Under the pieces are notes generated by a model that saw only the letters and a program-made list of their open reading frames with translations, was not told the DNA's origin and did no database searches. The position numbers and the translations under genes are program-made. Shown piece by piece: positions 24,476-32,623 of a stretch of DNA of 32,956 bases; within the stretch, counting starts at the first letter, position 1, and every line of letters begins with the position of its first letter. The DNA comes from Campylobacterales bacterium (lineage in GTDB: Bacteria > Campylobacterota > Campylobacteria > Campylobacterales > QNZT01), in NCBI GenBank assembly GCA_027081495.1, contig JALWKJ010000233.1, positions 1 to 32,956 of the forward strand, given 5' to 3'.

Positions 24476-24928
24476 TTAGCTTGCAAAAACCATCGCGTAT
24501 AAAATCCATCCCGTTATTACCGTCAAAACAAGATCTATAAAAACGATTTTGCCGTATTTTTTATGAGGAAATGTAAAATGCACGGGATATCTTTTTGAGG
24601 ATACGATAATAAGCCATAACCATAATATAGTCGAAGATACGGCAAATAACAAATGTATGCCGAATATGTAAAATAACTGACTTGTACCGTAGTATTTGCT
24701 TTGGGCTATGACGGCGTCCATTCCTCCGAAACTTATATCTAATTCCAAAGCGATAACAAGAAGATTTGTTATGACAAAAAGTGTGATTTGAGCCCATTTA
24801 TGCGTATCGTAATCCTCTTTTTTCGCAAATCTAATTGCCATCAGTAACATAATGGGTAAAAATGCGGATACCAACATCATTGTATCGACGATAATATCCG
24901 CTCTTGTTCCGAAAAAACCTTCCATCAT
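24476..24928 (-). CDS. Four-helix membrane protein, DUF420-like
   Basis: 150 residues with four hydrophobic helices (about 12-32, 48-66, 85-107 and 127-147). Histidines sit at helix ends: H43 in DTHKWAQI and one in FGIHLLFAV. The last part, HKKYGKIVFIDLVLTVITGW, resembles the end of DUF420 proteins, which are often linked to cytochrome oxidase assembly or heme. The match is by eye only. Two ATGs are adjacent at the start; the second (24925) is better spaced from GAGG. The gene has about 210 bases of non-coding DNA upstream. It may be transcribed with the lipoprotein gene downstream. Confidence 0.65.
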   Translation of the reverse strand: MMEGFFGTRADIIVDTMMLVSAFLPIMLLMAIRFAKKEDYDTHKWAQITLFVITNLLVIALELDISFGGMDAVIAQSKYYGTSQLFYIFGIHLLFAVSSTILWLWLIIVSSKRYPVHFTFPHKKYGKIVFIDLVLTVITGWILYAMVFAS

Positions 24929-24976
24929 CCCGCCTCAAATCAGTTATATAAAATTATTTTAATTATATCAAATAAA

Positions 24977-25039
24977 ACTGTGATTTAAGTGAATATTTTA
25001 GTTTTAAAAAGCTATATTGAAAAGTTGTAAATCACTGTA
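24977..25039. repeat. Widely spaced inverted repeat in the intergenic region
   Basis: ACTGTGATTTA (24977-24987) and TAAATCACTGT (25029-25039) are inverted copies with one mismatch, 41 bases apart, between the divergent membrane protein and chemoreceptor genes. The 208-base gap otherwise shows only the sigma-28 promoter at its right end. No RNA gene was recognised. Confidence 0.35.
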
Positions 25040-25081
25040 TGCAAAGAGGCTCTTTTTCATCTGACTAACTCGCATGATTTA

Positions 25082-25108
25082 TAAAGTTTTTTCAAAATTA
25101 TCCGATTT
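25082..25108 (+). promoter_or_regulatory. Sigma-28 (FliA)-type promoter of the second chemoreceptor gene
   Basis: TAAAGTTT (25082-25089), 11 bases, TCCGATTT (25101-25108). The -35 box is a full match to the flagellar consensus and the -10 box has the core CCGAT. It ends 28 bases before the ATG. Confidence 0.8.
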
Positions 25109-25136
25109 AGAAAAAAATATTATAGGAAATTAAAAG

Positions 25137-27161
25137 ATGAAAACACCCCTTTCTTTACTAGTCGGATTTTTAAGTAGTATAGGATATAAAGCCAAGTTCG
25201 CTTTAATAGGCGTATTTGCGTTATCGTTTATGGGATACTTGGTATTTAGCTTAATTTCCCAAAGAAATCAACAAATAGAATTTACGCAAAAAGAGCTTAT
25301 AGGAGCTCAAGTAATCGTTCCCGTAAAAGAGCTGTTTATAAACACCCAAAAACTAAGAGGAACGACGATGTCGTATATTTCAGGGAATAAATCTTTAAAG
25401 CCGACCATCTTTCAGTTACAAGAGAAAGTGAAGAAAAATTTAAACGATATTGAAAAAACTCTTATCTCGGTCAATGATCAAATTTCGGGTGTCGATGAAA
25501 GAGCGAAAACCATAAAAAATCATCTATTTACTCTTATGCCCGCTTCTTTATCTCTTGCGGAAGATGGAGTTTTTAAAAGATATACGAAAATTATAAATGA
25601 AGAAATTGCCCTTATCGTAAATATCGGAGATATGTCAAATCTTATTTTGGATCCCGAGCTTGATAGTTTTTATCTTATGGACGCGGTAATAAATAAATTG
25701 CCTCTTATAATTGAAAATATCGGAAAATCAAGAGGTTTAAGCGCCGCAATCGTAAATAAAAAAAGCATTACGCAAAAAGAGTTAAGAGCGTTGAGCGAAT
25801 ATATGCCTCAACTTATGGGAGAGATAAAATTACTTGAAAGCGGATTTGAAACGGCATATAAAACAAATCCCATACTCAAAGAACGACTAGATCGGATTAA
25901 GAGCGAACTTGTAAAATATGTTTATAAATTTGAAACAAGCGTCAATAATCATGTGCTTGAAAATCAAGATATAAATTCCGCCGCAATTTTTGATCAAGGG
26001 ACAAAAGCGATAGAAAAAGCCAATCTTTTATATAACAAGGCGGATAAAGAACTTAAAGATATTTTGAGTCAAAGATTGACGGATTTAAAAAATAGAAGAA
26101 CATTTGATTTGATATCGGCGGTATTGTTTACATTTATGTTGGCCGTTATCTTTTACGCGTTTTATCAATCCGTAAGCGGTATGGTTCTTTCCGTAGTAAG
26201 ACAAATGAAAGAGATCGAAGAATCGAGAGATCTTACAAAAGATCTAGTCATCGACTCTAAAGATGAATTAAAAGAGATAGCTATAGCTTATAATTCTCTT
26301 AGATTATCCATACAAAGCGCGATGAGAGACGCGTTAAATGCGGTTGATAGTAGTAATAAAAACGCAAAACATATGTTGCAAGAATCAAAAGAGATAGACG
26401 GCAACAGTAAATATATGTCAAGCGTCGTCTCTGAAATAGCTCAAAAGGGTGAAGATATCAAAGAAGAGTTGGAAAGTTCAAAAGAGTTGGCGCTTAACGC
26501 AAAAGATCAGATCAATTCGGCATTTAAAACTCTTGAAAATACTACTCTTTCAATTGAAGGGCTAGCTAAACAGGTAGAAGAGAGCAGTCATAAAGAGATG
26601 GAAATGGCAGATAAGATAAATCGATTGAGCAATGACGCAAACGATGTAAAAAATGTTCTGGAAGTTATAAACGATATAGCCGAACAAACAAATCTTTTAG
26701 CTCTAAATGCCGCGATAGAAGCCGCTCGCGCGGGAGAACATGGAAGAGGTTTTGCCGTTGTTGCGGATGAAGTGAGACAGCTTGCCGAAAAAACACAAAA
26801 ATCTTTGACTGAAATCAACGCCACTATAAGCGTTATTACCCAAAATATTTTGGAAGCAAGCGACGAAATGAATCAAAATGCCAAAAATATTTCAACTATG
26901 GCAAAAACCTCGCAAGAGACAAAAAACGAGATTGAAAGAGTAAATGAAATCATGAAGGAGACTACTTCTTTGATAGAAGAATCCTATAAAAGCGTAGTTA
27001 AAAATAGCGACGGCGTAGAAAAAATGGCTCAAGATTTAAAAAACGCCGACAAAGTGTCGGAGACGACGACTAGCAAAATAGCGTTTATAAGCCAAAGCTC
27101 AAACGAGCTTGCATCAAAGGTAAATGAAATTAAAGAAAAAGTAGGTATATTTCAGCTTTAA
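25137..27161 (+). CDS. Methyl-accepting chemotaxis protein with large periplasmic sensor
   Basis: 674 residues. Membrane segments lie at about 21-41 and 325-345. The region between is helical and starts VPVKELFINTQKLRGTTMSYI, resembling four-helix or NIT-type sensor bundles. After the second segment a HAMP-like stretch (RQMKEIEESRDLTKDLVIDS) leads into the coiled coil. The tip DIAEQTNLLALNAAIEAARA, followed by GFAVVADEVRQLAEKTQ, is the CheA/CheW contact. There is no C-terminal CheR pentapeptide. The ligand is unknown. The -35/-10 pair upstream is of sigma-28 type. AGGAAA at 25124-25129 is the ribosome binding site. It is followed 25 bases later by folE. Confidence 0.92.
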   Translation: MKTPLSLLVGFLSSIGYKAKFALIGVFALSFMGYLVFSLISQRNQQIEFTQKELIGAQVIVPVKELFINTQKLRGTTMSYISGNKSLKPTIFQLQEKVKKNLNDIEKTLISVNDQISGVDERAKTIKNHLFTLMPASLSLAEDGVFKRYTKIINEEIALIVNIGDMSNLILDPELDSFYLMDAVINKLPLIIENIGKSRGLSAAIVNKKSITQKELRALSEYMPQLMGEIKLLESGFETAYKTNPILKERLDRIKSELVKYVYKFETSVNNHVLENQDINSAAIFDQGTKAIEKANLLYNKADKELKDILSQRLTDLKNRRTFDLISAVLFTFMLAVIFYAFYQSVSGMVLSVVRQMKEIEESRDLTKDLVIDSKDELKEIAIAYNSLRLSIQSAMRDALNAVDSSNKNAKHMLQESKEIDGNSKYMSSVVSEIAQKGEDIKEELESSKELALNAKDQINSAFKTLENTTLSIEGLAKQVEESSHKEMEMADKINRLSNDANDVKNVLEVINDIAEQTNLLALNAAIEAARAGEHGRGFAVVADEVRQLAEKTQKSLTEINATISVITQNILEASDEMNQNAKNISTMAKTSQETKNEIERVNEIMKETTSLIEESYKSVVKNSDGVEKMAQDLKNADKVSETTTSKIAFISQSSNELASKVNEIKEKVGIFQL

Positions 27162-27173
27162 TTAAAAATTAGC

Positions 27174-27179
27174 TATTAT
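27174..27179 (+). promoter_or_regulatory. Possible -10 element giving a leaderless folE transcript
   Basis: TATTAT ends 7 bases before the folE ATG, and the leader shows no Shine-Dalgarno sequence (TAGCTATTATTTCTCTT precedes the ATG). If used, transcription would begin at or next to the A of the start codon. Confidence 0.35.
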
Positions 27180-27186
27180 TTCTCTT

Positions 27187-27762
27187 ATGAAAAATAAAGA
27201 GAAATTTGAACAATCGGTAAAAAATATGCTTCACATCATAGGTGAAGATCCAAAAAGGGAGGGACTTTTAAAAACTCCCGAGAGAGTTTATAAAGCTTTT
27301 GGTTTTTTGACAAGAGGCTATAAAATAGATCCGAAAGAGGTTTTGAACGAAGCGCTATTTACAAGCAGCAATGACGAGATGGTGCTTATAAGAGACATAG
27401 AGTTTTATTCTATGTGCGAACATCATCTTTTGCCGATTATCGGGCGTGCTCATGTGGCGTATATCCCCGACGGAAAAGTAGTCGGGCTTTCAAAAATCCC
27501 GCGTATGGTCGAAGTCTTTGCAAGACGCCTTCAAATACAAGAGCAGATGACAGAACAGATAGCCGACGCGATCAAAGATGTTATAAAACCAAAAGGCGTA
27601 GGTGTCGTTATTCAAGCAAGACATATGTGTATGGAGATGAGAGGGGTTGAAAAAGTGAATTCAATCACTACTACTTCGGCTCTTAGGGGTATGTTTCGCA
27701 GACAAAAAACTCGCAGCGAGTTTTTAAATTTTGTAAATACTCCTCCTTCAGTAAGATTTTGA
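27187..27762 (+). CDS. folE: GTP cyclohydrolase I
   Basis: Converts GTP to 7,8-dihydroneopterin triphosphate, the first step of folate (and queuosine-type pterin) synthesis. 191 residues. EFYSMCEHHLLPIIGRAHV has zinc ligands C77 and H80 with catalytic H79; the third ligand is C148 in RHMCMEMRGV. PERVYKAF and GLSKIPRMVEVFARR are also conserved. This is the zinc (FolE1) type. No Shine-Dalgarno sequence is visible before the ATG. The stop overlaps the fliI start by one base; folE-fliI is also the order in Campylobacter (Cj0194-Cj0195). Confidence 0.96.
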   Translation: MKNKEKFEQSVKNMLHIIGEDPKREGLLKTPERVYKAFGFLTRGYKIDPKEVLNEALFTSSNDEMVLIRDIEFYSMCEHHLLPIIGRAHVAYIPDGKVVGLSKIPRMVEVFARRLQIQEQMTEQIADAIKDVIKPKGVGVVIQARHMCMEMRGVEKVNSITTTSALRGMFRRQKTRSEFLNFVNTPPSVRF

Positions 27763-29066
27763 TGAAATTCGAGTCGATAAAAAAGAGGCTTAAAGAGAGC
27801 GATATCGTTATCAGATTCGGTCAGATAGAAAATATAAACGCATCAAATATCGAAATAACCGGACTATCGCCAAGTATCGGCGATATTATCAAAATAATAA
27901 CTTCTTCGGGACAAGAGCGCCTTTCAATGGTAACGGAACTCAAAAAGAGCTCCTTTTTCGTTTCTCCTTTCGGTTTTGTAGAAGGGCTTAAAATCGGCGA
28001 TAAAGCATATATAGACGAAGAGGGTTTAAGCATTCCCGTAAGCGACGCTCTTTTGGGAAGAGTGGTCGATCCTCTTATGAGAGCCAAAGACGGTAAAGGA
28101 GATATCGTCTCAAATATAAAGATGCCGATTATAAAAGAGCCGATAGATGCCATGAAAAGAGGGCTTATTGAAGAGAAATTTTCTGTCGGAGTAAAGACGA
28201 TAGACGCGCTGTTAACTACGGGTACGGGACAGAAAGTCGGTATATTTGCCGGAAGCGGCGTTGGAAAATCGACACTTATGGGCATGATTGTAAGAGGAGC
28301 GCAAGCGCCCGTAAAAGTTGTTGCTCTTATAGGTGAAAGAGGTCGCGAAATACCGGAGTTTATAGCTAAAAATCTTGGAGGAGATCTTAAAGATACCGTT
28401 ATCGTCGTCGCTACAAGCGATGATTCGTCGTTGATGAGAAAATATGGAGCTTTTTCCGCAATGAGCGTTGCGGAGTATTTCAAAGAACAAGGAAGAGATG
28501 TTCTTTTTATCATGGATTCCGTAACTCGTTTCGCTATGGCTCAAAGAGAAATAGGATTGACTCTTGGAGAACCTCCGACGACAAAAGGATATCCTCCCTC
28601 CGCTCTTACGATTTTAGCTCAACTTATGGAGAGAGCCGGAAAAGAGGAGGGCAAAGGATCTATCACGGCATTTTTTACCGTTTTGATAGAAGGCGACGAT
28701 ATGAGCGATCCGATAGCCGATCAAAGTAGAAGTATTTTAGACGGACATATCGTTCTTAGTCGAGAAATGACCGATTTTGGAATCTATCCTCCTATCAATA
28801 TACTAAATTCGGCCTCAAGAGTCATGAATGATGTTATCGACCAAAAACACAAAGCGGCGGCTATGAAGTTTAAAAGGATGTTTTCGCTATTAAAAGAGAA
28901 TGAAGTTCTCATAAGAATAGGCGCGTATAGTAAAGGTAACGATCCCCAGCTCGATGAAGCGATAGATAAAAAAGAGCAGATGGAAGAGTTTATGAAACAA
29001 AATCCCGGCGAATATATCGATTTTGAAGAGACAAAAAAGCTACTTATAAACATAAGTAATGTTTAA
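27762..29066 (+). CDS. fliI: Flagellar export ATPase FliI
   Basis: Hexameric ATPase at the base of the flagellar type III export apparatus. It helps unfold and deliver export substrates and is related to the F1 beta subunit. 434 residues from the ATG at 27762; a TTG one codon earlier is also open but less likely. Walker A is GSGVGKST at 164-171, with K169 binding phosphate. ALIGERGREIPEFI carries the catalytic glutamate. DVLFIMDSVTRFAMAQREIG is the Walker B region, and EPPTTKGYPPSALTILAQL is typical of FliI/YscN and distinguishes it from ATP synthase subunits. Translational coupling to folE is by a one-base overlap (TGATG). The other export genes (fliH, flhA, flhB) are not in the window. Confidence 0.95.
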   Translation: MKFESIKKRLKESDIVIRFGQIENINASNIEITGLSPSIGDIIKIITSSGQERLSMVTELKKSSFFVSPFGFVEGLKIGDKAYIDEEGLSIPVSDALLGRVVDPLMRAKDGKGDIVSNIKMPIIKEPIDAMKRGLIEEKFSVGVKTIDALLTTGTGQKVGIFAGSGVGKSTLMGMIVRGAQAPVKVVALIGERGREIPEFIAKNLGGDLKDTVIVVATSDDSSLMRKYGAFSAMSVAEYFKEQGRDVLFIMDSVTRFAMAQREIGLTLGEPPTTKGYPPSALTILAQLMERAGKEEGKGSITAFFTVLIEGDDMSDPIADQSRSILDGHIVLSREMTDFGIYPPINILNSASRVMNDVIDQKHKAAAMKFKRMFSLLKENEVLIRIGAYSKGNDPQLDEAIDKKEQMEEFMKQNPGEYIDFEETKKLLINISNV

Positions 29067-29080
29067 TAAAAGAAATAGTA

Positions 29081-29107
29081 CAATTAGGATAAAATTAGTC
29101 CTAATTG
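29081..29107. promoter_or_regulatory. 9-bp dyad over the nifS-nifU promoter, probable operator
   Basis: CAATTAGGA (29081-29089) and TCCTAATTG (29099-29107) are perfect inverted copies separated by 9 bases. The spacer begins with TAAAAT (29090-29095), a -10-like element, 28 bases before the nifS ATG. Binding of a regulator here would cover the -10 box, as expected for a repressor. The regulator is unknown. Confidence 0.6.
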
Positions 29108-29123
29108 GAAATATGGAGATATT

Positions 29124-30314
29124 ATGAGAGTCTATTTAGACAATAATGCAACGACAATCGTTGATCCGCAGGTAAAACTTGCGATGGAGCCCTTTTTTTG
29201 CCAAATGTATGGAAATCCGAATTCATTACATGATTTCGGAAGCGAGACGCATCCGTATCTTAAAATCGCGCTTGAAAAAATTTATGCGGCTTTGAATGTA
29301 CCGAAAGAAGATAGCGTTATAGTAACTTCTTGTGCTACTGAAAGTAACAACTGGGTTTTTAAGAGCGTATATTTCGATTATATTTTATCCGGCAGAAAAA
29401 ATCATATAATAGTTTCCGAAGTAGAACACCCATCCGTTATAGCGGCGGCAAAACATTTGGAATCTCTAGGCGTTAAAGTTACATATCTACCTATCAATTC
29501 AGAGGGTATAATAGAGGCGAATGTCGTAAAGGATTTTATCACGGATAAAACGGCGTTGGTTTCCGTTATGTGGGTTAACAACGAGACCGGAGCGATATTT
29601 CCGGTTAAAGAGATCGCTGCGCTTTGCAAGGAAAAAGGCGCTCTTTTTCATACCGATGCGGTGCAGGCGATCGGTAAGCTTCCTATAAATGTTCAAGATT
29701 TTGATGTCGATTATCTTACTTTTTCAGCCCATAAATTTCATGGTCCAAAAGGAGTGGGAGGGCTTTATATGAAAAAGACGAAAGAGCTTACCCCTTTGTT
29801 TCACGGCGGTTCTCAAATGGGCGGTTACAGAAGCGGAACTCTAAATGTTCCTGGAATCGTAGGTATGGGAAAAGCGATGGAGCAAGCCGTCGATTCGCTT
29901 GATTTTGAGATACACGATGTCAAAGAGCTTCGAGATCATCTTGAAGACGAGCTTTTAAAAATAAAAGATACATTCGTAGTAACGCCTAGGCAAAAAAGAG
30001 TTTCAAATACTATTCTCATTAGTTTTAGAGGTATTGAGGGCGAAGCGATGCTTTGGGATCTTAATAGAGCCGGAATAGCCGCAAGTACGGGAAGCGCGTG
30101 CGCCAGCGAAGATCTTGAGTCAAACCCGGTAATGGAAGCCATAGGCGCGGCGGAAGATTTGGCTCATACGGCTATTCGTTTTTCATTAAGTAGATATACG
30201 ACAAGAGAAGAGATAGAATATACGATAGGCGTAGTGAAAAAAGCGGTAGAGAGATTAAGGGGTATTTCGAGTTCATACGCATATACTCCAAAAAGTCATA
30301 AAAGTGAATTATAA
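29124..30314 (+). CDS. nifS: Cysteine desulfurase NifS
   Basis: PLP enzyme that takes sulfur from cysteine, leaving alanine, and hands it to the NifU scaffold for Fe-S cluster assembly. 396 residues. The N-terminus MRVYLDNNATT is typical. The PLP lysine is K204 in SAHKFHGPKG, and HTDAVQAIG holds the cofactor aspartate and glutamine. The active-site cysteine is C326 in STGSACASEDLESNP; the short loop around it is of the NifS/IscS type. The leader carries a 9-bp dyad and GGAG at 29115-29118. nifU follows after 32 bases. Campylobacterota use this NIF-type pair for general Fe-S assembly, so it need not mean nitrogen fixation. Confidence 0.96.
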   Translation: MRVYLDNNATTIVDPQVKLAMEPFFCQMYGNPNSLHDFGSETHPYLKIALEKIYAALNVPKEDSVIVTSCATESNNWVFKSVYFDYILSGRKNHIIVSEVEHPSVIAAAKHLESLGVKVTYLPINSEGIIEANVVKDFITDKTALVSVMWVNNETGAIFPVKEIAALCKEKGALFHTDAVQAIGKLPINVQDFDVDYLTFSAHKFHGPKGVGGLYMKKTKELTPLFHGGSQMGGYRSGTLNVPGIVGMGKAMEQAVDSLDFEIHDVKELRDHLEDELLKIKDTFVVTPRQKRVSNTILISFRGIEGEAMLWDLNRAGIAASTGSACASEDLESNPVMEAIGAAEDLAHTAIRFSLSRYTTREEIEYTIGVVKKAVERLRGISSSYAYTPKSHKSEL

Positions 30315-30346
30315 AAATAAAAAAAGATACAAAATAAGGATAAAAA

Positions 30347-31333
30347 ATGGGATTTGATAGTTTAATAGGCGGTTCCATATGGGATGAATACAGCCAAAAT
30401 GTTCAAGACCGTATGAATAACCCCAAACATATGGGCGAGATTACGGAAGAGGATGCAAAAAAACTCGGCGGTAAGTTGGTTGTTGCCGATTTTGGAGCTG
30501 AGAGTTGTGGAGATGCGGTTCGTCTTTATTGGGTAGTCGATGAAAAAACCGATAAAATTTTAGATGCGAAATTCAAAAGTTTCGGATGCGGTACGGCAAT
30601 AGCCAGCTCGGATGTTATGGCTGAGCTTACAATCGGAAAAACCGTTGATGAAGCGGTGAAAATTACGAATATAGATGTCGAACACGCTCTAAGAGACAAT
30701 CCGGACACTCCCGCCGTACCTCCCCAAAAGATGCACTGTTCCGTCATGGCGTATGATGTTATAAAAAAAGCGGCCGCAGAGTATAAAGGCGTGGATATGG
30801 AGAGTTTTGAGTCGGAAACGATCGTATGCGAATGCGCTAGGGTGAGTTTAGGAACTCTACGAGAAGTAATTAGACTAAACGATCTAAAAACCGTTGAGGA
30901 AATCACGGACTATACTAAAGCCGGAGCGTTTTGTAAAAGTTGTATAAAGCCCGGAGGTCATGAAGAAAGAGAGTATTATCTTGTAGATATACTTGCCGAA
31001 GTTCGTGGCGAAATGGAGGCGGAAAAAGTAAAAGCGGCCGCAGATTCCGCTGCCGGTATAGGCGAGGAAGTGCCGTTTGCCCAAATGACGCTGGTTCAAA
31101 AACTTAAAAAAGTAGAAGCCGTGTTAGATGAAAACATTCGCCAAATGCTTGTAATGGACGGTGGAAATCTTGAAGTTTTGGATATCAAAGAGAGCAGCGG
31201 ACATATAGATATATATATTCGATATCTCGGCGCTTGCAGCGGTTGCGCAAGCAGTTCTACCGGAACGCTTTACGCTATCGAGGCTACGCTGAAAGAGAAA
31301 TTGGACGAAAGTATAAGAGTATTGCCTATATAA
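30347..31333 (+). CDS. nifU: Fe-S cluster scaffold protein NifU
   Basis: 328 residues in three modules. An IscU-like domain (about 1-145) has ligand cysteines C54, C81 and C131, on which NifS-derived sulfur builds a cluster. A central ferredoxin-like [2Fe-2S] domain (about 155-215) has C161, C163, C196 and C199 (VCECARVSLG, AFCKSCIKPG). A C-terminal Nfu domain (about 250-328) has the CxxC pair C297 and C300 in LGACSGCASSSTG. This full three-domain form is the NIF type. AAGGA precedes the ATG. It is co-transcribed with nifS. All cluster-binding cysteines are intact. Confidence 0.96.
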   Translation: MGFDSLIGGSIWDEYSQNVQDRMNNPKHMGEITEEDAKKLGGKLVVADFGAESCGDAVRLYWVVDEKTDKILDAKFKSFGCGTAIASSDVMAELTIGKTVDEAVKITNIDVEHALRDNPDTPAVPPQKMHCSVMAYDVIKKAAAEYKGVDMESFESETIVCECARVSLGTLREVIRLNDLKTVEEITDYTKAGAFCKSCIKPGGHEEREYYLVDILAEVRGEMEAEKVKAAADSAAGIGEEVPFAQMTLVQKLKKVEAVLDENIRQMLVMDGGNLEVLDIKESSGHIDIYIRYLGACSGCASSSTGTLYAIEATLKEKLDESIRVLPI

Positions 31334-31369
31334 GGCGCTCTTATAGCCTCAAATGTGTTGACGATTTAT

Positions 31370-31396
31370 TAAAAACTTTTTTTTAGATGCCGATAT
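31370..31396 (+). promoter_or_regulatory. Sigma-28 (FliA)-type promoter of the third chemoreceptor gene
   Basis: TAAAAACT (31370-31377), 11 bases, GCCGATAT (31389-31396); the -10 box matches the flagellar consensus at seven of eight bases. It ends 32 bases before the ATG. Confidence 0.8.
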
Positions 31397-31428
31397 GGTC
31401 TATAAGATCAAACAATAAGGCATAAACT

Positions 31429-32580
31429 ATGATAAAAAATATTATTCCAGAATCTCTCTTTTTAAGAATGCGCTTTGTTCATTTTGTAGGTATGTTTTTG
31501 CTTGTCGCAAACGGAATCTTTTTTACCGACAATCTAATCGGTTCTATTGTACAGTATGTGGTCGCGGCCGTTATATTGGTTCATGATCTCGATGAAAAGA
31601 AAAACGGCGTAGATGCGGCAAACGCTATGATAAAAAGCTTGTCAAATCTCAAAAAAGATACTAGGGTTGAACTTAATCATACATTTTCAAAAGAGTATCA
31701 GACGCTCGCCGTTTTGATAAATCAGTTTCTTGATAAACTTTCATGCTCTCTTGATATAGCGGAAGATATAAAAAACGCAAAAGAGCTTTCACATACGATG
31801 TCGGAACTTTCGGCTCAAGTCGCAAAACATGCGCAAGAGAGTCAAAGAGCGCTTGATAGTTCGTTAGAAAATCTAAAAAATACTCTTGAGGGAAGCCATC
31901 AAAATGAACTTTTCGCAAAAGAATCAAACAGCAGTATCTCTGAAGCCGACGAGATTTTAGATAAAACAAAAAATCTGCTTTTAGAATTTAGTCAAAAAAT
32001 AGATAAAAAAAGTGAACACGAACATGAATTAAATGCAAAGCTGCAAGAACTTTCGCAACAATCTCAAGAAGTAAAAGGGATATTGAATATTATCAGCGAT
32101 ATAGCCGAGCAGACAAATCTTTTAGCTCTAAACGCCGCAATAGAAGCGGCTCGTGCGGGAGAGCATGGAAGAGGATTCGCGGTAGTTGCGGATGAAGTGA
32201 GACAGCTTGCCGAACGAACTCAAAAATCTTTAGCCGATATAAATATGACTATAAATATCATCGTTCAAGGTATCAACAATGTCGGAGCGCAAATGGGTGA
32301 AGGTATGCAGGAGTTTGAAAAATTAACGCATACGACTTTAGAGGTAAACGAAAGTATCGACAATACCATAACCCAAATCCAAAGCGCATCGGATATTAGC
32401 GTACAAAGCAGCCATGAGTCAACAAAAATGGAAAATAGTCTAAAAGACATGGAAAAGCAATTTGAAAAAATAAATAAAAATACTCAAAAAAATAGCGAAG
32501 ATATTTCACATATAGCTACACTTAGCAACGAAGTCTCAAAAAGCGTAGAAAAGCTCGAGAGAAAAATAGGCTCTGTCTAA
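31429..32580 (+). CDS. Chemotaxis protein with membrane hairpin and no periplasmic domain (CetA/Aer-like)
   Basis: 383 residues. Two membrane segments (about 15-33 and 37-53) are joined by a turn of only a few residues, so almost nothing is exposed to the periplasm. A cytoplasmic helical region follows, then the chemoreceptor signalling domain with DIAEQTNLLALNAAIEAARA and GFAVVADEVRQLAERTQ, and a C-terminal arm. No PAS or other sensor domain is fused. This layout is that of receptors for internal signals, such as Campylobacter CetA, which is driven by a separate PAS protein. The PAS protein at 20086-20493 is a candidate partner in the window but lies 11 kb away. No CheR pentapeptide is present. 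Confidence 0.9.
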   Translation: MIKNIIPESLFLRMRFVHFVGMFLLVANGIFFTDNLIGSIVQYVVAAVILVHDLDEKKNGVDAANAMIKSLSNLKKDTRVELNHTFSKEYQTLAVLINQFLDKLSCSLDIAEDIKNAKELSHTMSELSAQVAKHAQESQRALDSSLENLKNTLEGSHQNELFAKESNSSISEADEILDKTKNLLLEFSQKIDKKSEHEHELNAKLQELSQQSQEVKGILNIISDIAEQTNLLALNAAIEAARAGEHGRGFAVVADEVRQLAERTQKSLADINMTINIIVQGINNVGAQMGEGMQEFEKLTHTTLEVNESIDNTITQIQSASDISVQSSHESTKMENSLKDMEKQFEKINKNTQKNSEDISHIATLSNEVSKSVEKLERKIGSV

Positions 32581-32603
32581 AAAGGGAAAAATTCCTTTTT
32601 AGA
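32576..32603. terminator. Bidirectional intrinsic terminator between convergent genes
   Basis: TCTAAAAAGG (32576-32585) and CCTTTTTAGA (32594-32603) are perfect inverted copies with an 8-base loop. The chemoreceptor stop codon TAA (32578-32580) lies in the left arm. A-rich and T-rich arms provide a U-run in both directions, so it can serve the plus-strand receptor and the minus-strand gene ending at 32624. Confidence 0.75.
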
Positions 32604-32623
32604 AGAGATAATCAGCGGTTTTT

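Noticed and set aside
27762..29066. FliI could be an F1 ATP synthase subunit or Rho
   Set aside because: The TKGYPPSA segment, length and folE neighbour fit the flagellar export ATPase.
29124..31333. nifS and nifU as evidence for nitrogen fixation
   Set aside because: This phylum uses NIF-type NifS and NifU for general Fe-S assembly, and no nif structural genes are present.
31334..31352. Possible hairpin after nifU (AGGC with GCCT)
   Set aside because: Only four base pairs and no T-run; too weak to call a terminator.
26680..32230. Near-identical DNA in the chemoreceptor genes as recent duplication
   Set aside because: The similarity is limited to the invariant signalling tip; the sensor regions are unrelated in sequence.
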